A DNA stretch of 64,000 nucleotides. Source: Marisa cornuarietis. Its lineage: Eukaryota > Mollusca > Gastropoda > Architaenioglossa > Ampullariidae. Under the pieces are notes generated by a model that did no database searches, was not told the origin of the DNA, and worked only from the letters and a program-made list of their open reading frames with translations. The position numbers were made by a program, and so were the translations under genes. The stretch is taken from positions 1,614,001 to 1,678,000 of the forward strand of contig SMMW01000518.1 in the NCBI GenBank assembly GCA_004794655.1. The letters are read 5' to 3'. Of the stretch, positions 58,001 through 64,000 are shown piece by piece (within the stretch, counting starts at the first letter, position 1; every line of letters begins with the position of its first letter).

Positions 58001-59730
58001 ATGTATTTAACTGTTTGCTTTCTGATGGCAGCACAGTCCCCAGAGAACTGTACCAATAAAGCCAGTATTAAAGAGTATCTCATTCATCAAAATTTTTACC
58101 AGATAATTTAGATTTCATCGCGTCAGCAATTTGCCCTTTCCCTCCTTCCTCCCCTTTTCCAATGTTCTGAAATTTCTATAAGAAATTATACCATCACAGT
58201 TATTTTGATTTTTGTGAATCTTTATATTTCAGTGTACGCTGATTCTGACACCAAGCACTCAGCAAAGGTCATCAGATGGCAGTCAATTTTTATAAGCGTC
58301 CGGTTGAAATTATTGCTAGCTGAATTCACCACAGCATAAATGTGTAGCTATAACTCTCATCAGTGGTAAAGGAGGGGAATGCAAGGTCGCCTGCCCACAC
58401 TGCCCAGACCACCCTGCACCATGTCCTATATGATCCCGTTGTTCCCTTGATGGCCTGTGTGCCTGCCATGTGAATATACTGTATATGATGTCATGAAGCA
58501 AATTGAATGTATAACTTATTTTTTTGTAGCTGGTCCATATCACATCAAACTAGCTCATGAAAATAAAAGATGCAAAATAGTTTAGTGTGCTCGTGTTTGA
58601 ATGTTCATGTTTTAAGTGGGTGTGATTTTAAATCCCAGTGCAAAATTATTTTTTAAAGACAAAGTTTAATTCATTATGAGATGCTGATCCCCAAAGTGCA
58701 ACTCTTGCTTTTAGTCAGAAACAAACGTTTCAAGATCTTGATCCTGATAGGGGATTTGGAAAGACTACTTTGCTTGTGACACACTTTTGTAATAAACTAA
58801 TAAGAGGACTCTATTATGTCAACTTGCCAGAAACTCTGGGCTTAATTTATGTTTGACTAGGTTAACTTTTGAAAAATAAGCTTGGCATGTAAGAAATTTA
58901 TATTGGTATTTTAAATGTCTGTAAAGAGGGAAAGCACTTTAAAAGTATTAAACAAATGACCCTGTAGTGACATAAGTATGGACAAAAGCTAACCCAGAAA
59001 CGACTTCTTTTTTTTTAATTAACCATGTCGAGGAGGATAGGAAGAATATGGCACATGAAAACAGAGACAACTGAGTTGACAGCGACATGCCCAGCACAAA
59101 AAAAAATAGCTGGTTACCACACATCTATGTGTAGCTATTGCCTGGTCAGTGCTGCGTACCTATCCTCAGGTTTCCCATGGAAGAACCAAAATCGTCAGTC
59201 AAGTGGCGCACTGTCATAAAACTAAGCATTCATACCCTGACCTTTAAACGTATCTTCCCCCAACCAGTTCACAAACTGGCCTACTACTGAACATCCGACA
59301 AACGATCGACGTGAATATACGTATCAACCAGAATCACACATATTGCTTTCTTTATATTATCAGTCCTGGGGATTTGCATTTTATTAAGAGTTGTCCTTGT
59401 TTTTTTTTAAGTCTTATGGATTATCATTAGGTAGTAAATTCCTCTAAATTAAGAGAAAGTCTTCTTTTATCCCAACACTGTTTAGTAAAGACCACCAAGC
59501 TGAATTCTGTGTCTATGTTGTTAGTGTGTCCATCAAAAACTTATCACCTCTTTGAAAAAAGATGCCCAACATTTGCGCATTCTGATGTCAAACGAAAGCT
59601 TTATACAGATTTAGGAAAGTATCCTTGTCTATGTATTTAAAAAGTAAACAACCAGAAAGTCACTTAATGAGAAATTGTACCAAAATGCTTCTGAAGATCT
59701 GGGAAACAGGCTTTTTAAAAATTAATGTTT
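52001..59730. other. intergenic or extended 3' UTR; no confirmed gene
   Basis: The stretch holds a C12 run near 52,400 and (GT)n at about 53,298. Further possible poly(A) signals include 58,055-58,060 (AATAAA within ACCAATAAAGCC). One exon-like segment at 56,008-56,080 is listed separately. No other coding frame resembles a known protein. Confidence 0.5.
56008..56080 (+). CDS. unassigned exon-like segment
   Basis: A long pyrimidine tract (about 55,960-55,995) and ...TCAG precede 73 bases that end in CCAG followed by GTAAAG. Only one of the three frames is open, and it requires phase 1 at entry and leaves phase 2. It would read (D)EGNFIMELMALNTGITGES and then EVSSR. I do not recognise the peptide. 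It lies 5.8 kb beyond the MED13 stop on the same strand. It could be an exon of a small undetected gene, an alternative downstream exon or a decoy. Confidence 0.25.
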
Positions 59731-59759
59731 CACCGCAAATTTTGCTTGCAACAGAATTC

Positions 59760-59921
59760 AGCAAGGGAGCGAAATCTAATTGCCCGGAAGTGGAATCGTC
59801 GACGTCTTGGCGGCGTTTGCTTTTGTTTGGAAGCGCACTGAAATATAAATCGACGATCATCTGCTTTGAACAATTGTGTTGAGGACTGATGTTCTGAATA
59901 TACGGTAGACATTTTTTAAAA
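59760..59921 (+). promoter_or_regulatory. SNRPD3 promoter / 5' UTR
   Basis: CCGGAAGTG (59,784-59,792) is a consensus ETS/GABP site of the kind found in TATA-less housekeeping promoters. It is followed by CpG-containing sequence (TCGTCGACGTC, CGGCG). The ATG at 59,922 is preceded by AAAA, a favourable context. Confidence 0.55.
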
Positions 59922-61583
59922 ATGTCTATCGGTGTGCCTATTAAGGTGCTGCATGAAGCAGAAGGTCACATAGTAACATGTGAAACCAGTACCGGCGAAG
60001 TTTACAGAGGGAAACTGATTGAGGCAGAAGACAATATGAACTGTCAAATGGCTCAAATAACAGTCACTTACAGAGATGGTCGCGTTGCACAACTCGAAAA
60101 TGTCTACATCAGAGGCAGCAAGATACGATTTCTCATACTTCCAGACATGTTGAAAAATGCTCCAATGTTCAAAAAGGTCCAGGGTAAGGGTGGCGGAGCT
60201 GGACGAGGAAAGTCTGCTATCCTCAGAGCGCAAGGTAATAATGGACTACAAAGCAAGCTTTTGAAGTCGATATTTTAAGTATGAGATTTGTAACGTTGTG
60301 CACTATAATATTGTTCATAGTTTTAGCAGTCTCTGCGGTAACTAAAAATTGCAGTGAAAAGGTAGGTGAGCAATGTTGATGTCTCAGTCTTTGTGTATAA
60401 AGGGATCTATTACACTAGTCGGTCGTGCTATTCACTGTCATTTATGCTTCCACAATAAGGTATGCGTAGAAAAGCTTCACTGAGGCAAAGATTGTGGTTT
60501 CCGGACGGTATCCCACATTTTTATGCGTATTGTTGTGGGTTACTGAAGGCGCTTATTCCAAGTGTTTGTTTCAGTTTGTGCAGTTCCAATTACCTATGTT
60601 CAGAAATTATCCAGGGTGCCAGATTAATTTCTTTGGATAATTTTTCCAGCAGAGATTTTATTGTCAACTTTCGATCATTAATTTGAAAAAGCTTCATCTT
60701 TCATGGCATCAGTATAGTGAAATAGTCTCCTTTTTTAATAGAACAGTTTGACACCTCATGTTTGGCAGCAGGTCCATTTTTGAGTAAACCCACCATGCAA
60801 CTCATTTGCTTGCTGACTCCATTGCTCCCCTTCCTCCCTCTTTCCTTTGTAATTTATACCATGTCTAAAACATGGGCAAACAATTACATGTTTAGTCATT
60901 TACAGAACACACGTGAATAGTCTTAATTAAAGGATTTTCTATTTTAGAGTCCTTTACAATTCGGTAGGCCATTTCGGTGAAGTTTTGGAAGTGGTAGTAA
61001 TGGGAGGAGTCATTAAAGCTGAGTAACACAGAAACATGCTTCAAACAAAATGTCCAAAGCCCTTGGCATATCATCTACCAATGTATCACTAGCAATCACA
61101 GTCCAAGGTAGATTGTGTGGTCTTTCGGGCAAAATGTTTTCTTAAATGGTTCCTTCTGTCCTATGGCATCATTACCTAGTGCCCCTTGTATATTTTAAAG
61201 TGCATTAAGTTCACCTCTATGTGGAGAAATGCACTATATAAATATTGTTATTAGACAGTTGGTCCAGTCAACAGATAACCAAGTTACTCCACTAAATTTA
61301 GTAGCCCTTGCTATAGGAAGATTGAATGATGATGGCTTTTGTGATCCATGTAATGTTTGATATAAATGTAGACAATTGCCATCATTAAGTGCATTATGAC
61401 AATTGGATTGTATGTCAGTTGATATCACCAGTCTAATTGCAACTTTGGTCTCCTATTTAATATTCTTTGCTAGAATGTCAGCTGTCTTAAACATAACTTA
61501 TCTGTTGTTTATCTTTTACAGCTGCAAGAGGTAGAGGGCGTGCTGGTGGCGGTCGTGGGAATGTGTTCCAGAAGCGCCGTTAA
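59922..61583 (+). CDS. SNRPD3: small nuclear ribonucleoprotein Sm-D3 (two exons, 124 aa)
   Basis: The exons are 59922-60234 and 61522-61583. They join in phase 1 (GTAATA donor, TTTTACAG acceptor). The product is Sm-D3, one of seven Sm proteins that ring the U-rich site of U1, U2, U4 and U5 snRNAs in the spliceosome; it pairs with SmB. The first 75 residues are nearly identical to the human protein: [19 protein letters not shown] and [19 protein letters not shown] form the Sm1 part, and [20 protein letters not shown] the Sm2 part. The C-terminus is RG-rich ([14 protein letters not shown]), the substrate type for symmetric arginine methylation, and ends VFQKRR as in animals. The human protein is 126 aa. 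If the intron is kept, a stop follows at 60,278. Confidence 0.97.
60235..61521 (+). other. SNRPD3 intron, no recognised gene
   Basis: A retroposon-like tail, ATGCACTATATAAATATTGT followed by TATTA, lies at about 61,228-61,252. A 74-codon frame at 60,462-60,686 has no similarity I can recognise. Confidence 0.6.
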
Positions 61584-62520
61584 GTGGAAGGTGCTTGGCT
61601 TGTAATGGAGTATCAGCATAGCAAGATGCTGCACGGACTAATAGTTCAGCTTATGCTATCACTTTTTTTTTTAATGTCCCACCATCTGTTTGTTTATTCT
61701 TTAAGTTTTTAATGAGACATCGGCACAGATGCATCATCATTTTAAATGGTCATTTCAATACACTGGATTTTATTTTATTAAGGCATGGTCTTGGGATTTA
61801 TCAAATTTGGTATTGTCATCATAAATGTTATAAGAAGAAACTTAGATTGTTGTCCTTTGGCTTCAGACATTCACATTCTCTCAGTAAATTTTTGTAACAG
61901 TTCATTATTCATATTGAGAATTATTGTTCATTAAATCACAGGTCGTTGAATCTGTTTTTTAACAACTTTGATTTTATGTGCTAAATGAGTGAGAGGATAG
62001 TAATTTAAATGGACCGGGTAATACTTTTGAAGTATTTGTTCTTGTGTAAATGCATCTGAGGGAATGATGCTTTTCTGTTCTTCTCCCTGCCTACATATCC
62101 CAACTTTTCATGTATACATGCATGAAGGAATGTGTGCGCATGAACATGAGTTTATACGAAAAAAGTCTTCATTCTTATCTGGGGTTTTTTATTGGTGATT
62201 CGAGACCATTACATAACAAATTTTAAAAAGTGTAATTCAAATAAAAGAGCTCCTAATAAGAAATATAAATGATTTGGTATCGGGGATCTCGCATAATTAA
62301 ATAAGGTTGAATGTCTCTTAAAATGTTGCAAGCCAAACACATAATGTAATGAAAGGTCCAGCTCATTTGGGTTTCGATGGAAGTTCCATCCAACAAATCA
62401 AATGACGCACGTTTTTATCCAGCAAAGGAAACCCTGTGGATTTTCTAGGTCTTCCCAGCAAAATTTAGCTGTTAACAAAATGGTATGAGTGTCACAAAGA
62501 AGAAGGCCCAGTAGGAAAAG
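61584..62520. other. SNRPD3 3' UTR and short convergent intergenic space
   Basis: For SNRPD3 the candidate signals are ATTAAA (61,930-61,935) and AATAAA (62,240-62,245). The opposing GH27 gene ends at about 62,500, so the two transcripts converge with little space and may not overlap. Confidence 0.5.
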
Positions 62521-62526
62521 TTTATT
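62521..62526 (-). promoter_or_regulatory. poly(A) signal directly after the GH27 stop
   Basis: On the minus strand the stop TAA (62,529-62,527) is followed immediately by AATAAA (62,526-62,521). Cleavage 10-30 bases later would leave a 3' UTR of only about 20-35 nt. Confidence 0.6.
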
Positions 62527-62787
62527 TTAGTCCATAGGGGTGAGTTTCAGCAGCAAGACTCCAGTGGGGTCTACACTTACAGCGATGTTTTGGGAGTAAT
62601 TGAAGGAGCAATAGAATGCATTATCAAACACTTCTGTCATATTGTAGCCACTCGTACCTGGCAGTCCTAGACCTTGGAACGAAAAGGAGAAAAGCTGAGG
62701 TGTGGTGGACATGCTTGTGTTCAGAATGGCCAGGGCCAAGGTCTCTTTCTTCTGGAGTGGCTTAAGCCACACGGAAAATTGGTTGGC
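62527..62787 (-). CDS. GH27 last coding exon (C-terminal beta domain)
   Basis: These 87 codons, including the TAA stop, start in phase 0 after TTTGGCAG. They read ANQFSVWLKPL, then LALAILNTS, LFSFSFQGLGLPG, YNMTEVF and NPTG-like DPTGVLLLKL. This is the C-terminal antiparallel beta domain of GH27 enzymes, which supports the barrel and dimer. This exon by itself is intact. Confidence 0.8.
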   Translation of the reverse strand, partial: ANQFSVWLKPLQKKETLALAILNTSMSTTPQLFSFSFQGLGLPGTSGYNMTEVFDNAFYCSFNYSQNIAVSVDPTGVLLLKLTPMD

Positions 62788-63149
62788 CTGCCAAAGATAA
62801 GCAACGAACAAATAAGGAACAGTCTGGGTTTTAAAAAAAACAACAGCAAATTTTGTTGGGGTGGTTATACGCAGAAGTATATCAGGTGCTGTTAAATTGA
62901 GGAAGCGGGCAGCCGAGTTATTAGAAGACACTAGCTGGTTCGATACCTGTGTAACAGTTTGAGTGCAGTGAACTCACCTTTGACCCTTAGAGGGTTGGAA
63001 GGAATGCTTAGATGGAGGAAGGAAGACGCCCTCCCATTATTATTAATGGTTGGTCGCGGATAAGTGCAATCTCAATAGCAGCTTATTCCTAGATGAGGCT
63101 AGTACAACGTATTTCTAAAACTTGAAAATGTTCTCTAAAAAAAGCCAAT

Positions 63150-63385
63150 TTAGATGGGGTTTTTTTTTTCAAAAATCGTTTCTATGCCATTTACATGCGT
63201 TGCCTAAGCGTATACAAAATATGTGCTGATGGGAACGAAAGCCTAGCTTAAACAGTTTTAATTGATTTAAAACACTTTTAGTTTTAAAAGTTCTAAAAAT
63301 TATGTTGTGCACTGTGTTTCTATAAAACTGATTATCTAACTAGACTTAAAGTTTAAAAATGTTTAAAATTAGAAATGTGTAACTG
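63150..63385. mobile_element. MITE-like repeat, family copy 3, in the GH27 intron
   Basis: It shares with copy 2, in the same orientation, the order GTGCTGATGGGAACGAAAGC, CTTAAACAGTTTTAATTGAT, AGTTTTAAAA...TTATGTTGTGCAC and AAAATTAGAAATGTGT. The terminal inverted repeats are degraded. It lies in the intron 62,788-63,760. Confidence 0.5.
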
Positions 63386-64000
63386 GCTATAGTTTAAATT
63401 TCGCCACTTCTTTTTATCAAATATTAGTGTCATTTACAGGTACTCATAAACAGTTTATTGACTGACATTTGCTTTCTTCTACAACCGGATAAAACTTCCG
63501 ACATGGGGAGAGTGCGTGTTCTAGAAACCCTCTAAAATTCAGAAAACTTCCAATAATTTTAACTCCGGGTCTGAAAATAATTACATTTTATGATAGTTTA
63601 CAATGGACTGATTTTTTAAAACTTGAATAAACATACTTTGAGAAAGGTGCCCGTAGACAACAGTAGCAGGCTGTCAGCTAACTCCATCGAGTTTCATTTG
63701 CGAGAAAGGAAGATCCCATGGCTTGATCAAAACAGAATTTGCTTAAGTTCTCTGACTCACCTGAAGTGTTCTTTTGGCTTGAACTCCCATGGGATCTTGA
63801 TTGATAGCGATGACGTTTTTGTTCAGAAGCAAGGACCTGGCGCTGGGGTCAATGGTGACATGAAGAGTGGGGCTGAAAACATGGCCCACATAGCCATTTG
63901 AGCTTTTTGCTGGTAGTAACTCAGCTGGAAGTCTCCCACGACCAGCTGTAAACAATGGAAGATATAGAGAACTGAACGTGTGTCTGCATGCGTGCGGGTG

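Larger units (their letters stand above)
62527..63945 (-). pseudogene. GH27 alpha-galactosidase / alpha-N-acetylgalactosaminidase, 3' end with frame-breaking deletion
   Basis: GH27 enzymes release terminal alpha-galactose or alpha-GalNAc in lysosomes or gut. Two terminal exons are visible on the minus strand, 63945-63761 and 62787-62527, with good splice sites (TTTACAG acceptor, CAG|GTGAGT donor, TTTGGCAG acceptor). The upstream exon reads LVVGDFQLSYYQQKAQMAMW, AMFSAPLFMS, then TIDPSARSLLLNKNVIAINQ and DPMGVQAKRTLQ. Between FMS and TIDP the family has a short DLR-containing segment. Here about 13 nt are missing and the frame shifts. The last exon encodes ANQFSVWLKPLQKKETLALA through VSVDPTGVLLLKLTPMD and stop, the C-terminal beta domain. 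The catalytic exons lie beyond the window. Either the gene is a pseudogene or the assembly has an error. GLA and NAGA cannot be distinguished from this part. Confidence 0.75.

Overview
The window is nuclear DNA of an animal. It has spliced protein genes with GT-AG introns, TATA-poor promoters, LINE, SINE and MITE repeats and polyadenylation signals. The retroposon types (tRNA-headed SINEs, a LINE with a tetranucleotide tail, retroposon tails of the 'GCGCTATATAAAT' kind with ATT or AAT runs) and the protein similarities suggest a mollusc, probably a gastropod. That placement is inference and the species cannot be named from this window.

Layout. Positions 1-16.2 kb are repeat-rich and carry no intact host gene that I can recognise. 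They hold an ~200 bp hAT-type MITE, a tRNA-derived SINE, a decayed LINE endonuclease fragment (+), a 216 bp inverted-repeat MITE built around six 20-bp palindromic units, a 5'-truncated LINE with a nearly complete reverse transcriptase ORF (-), a second SINE (-), a 978 bp non-autonomous hAT element with a perfect 8-bp target duplication, and the tail of another retroposon. At 16.93-17.05 kb (-) lies one exon-like segment resembling the N-terminus of the BLTP2/hobbit (KIAA0100) lipid-transfer family.

From 20,628 to 50,199 (+) runs a complete MED13 gene, a subunit of the Mediator CDK8 kinase module. I reconstruct 31 coding exons that keep one open frame and give 2113 codons, close to vertebrate MED13. 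Its introns hold several repeat families. The 9.7 kb after its stop codon contains candidate poly(A) signals, a possible long 3' UTR and one unexplained exon-like segment.

SNRPD3 (spliceosomal Sm-D3; two coding exons, 124 aa) lies at 59,922-61,583 (+), behind a CpG-containing ETS-type promoter. Convergent to it, at 62,527-63,945 (-), are the last two exons of a GH27 alpha-galactosidase / alpha-N-acetylgalactosaminidase gene. That gene runs off the window end and has an apparent frame-breaking deletion of about 13 nt.

The genes are not functionally linked beyond general housekeeping roles: MED13 in transcription, SNRPD3 in splicing, GH27 in lysosomal or digestive glycan breakdown. I found no new multi-gene system. 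The least ordinary items are the palindromic-satellite MITE, the palindrome/duplication/MITE cluster in MED13 intron 20, the broken GH27 exon and the isolated BLTP2-like exon.
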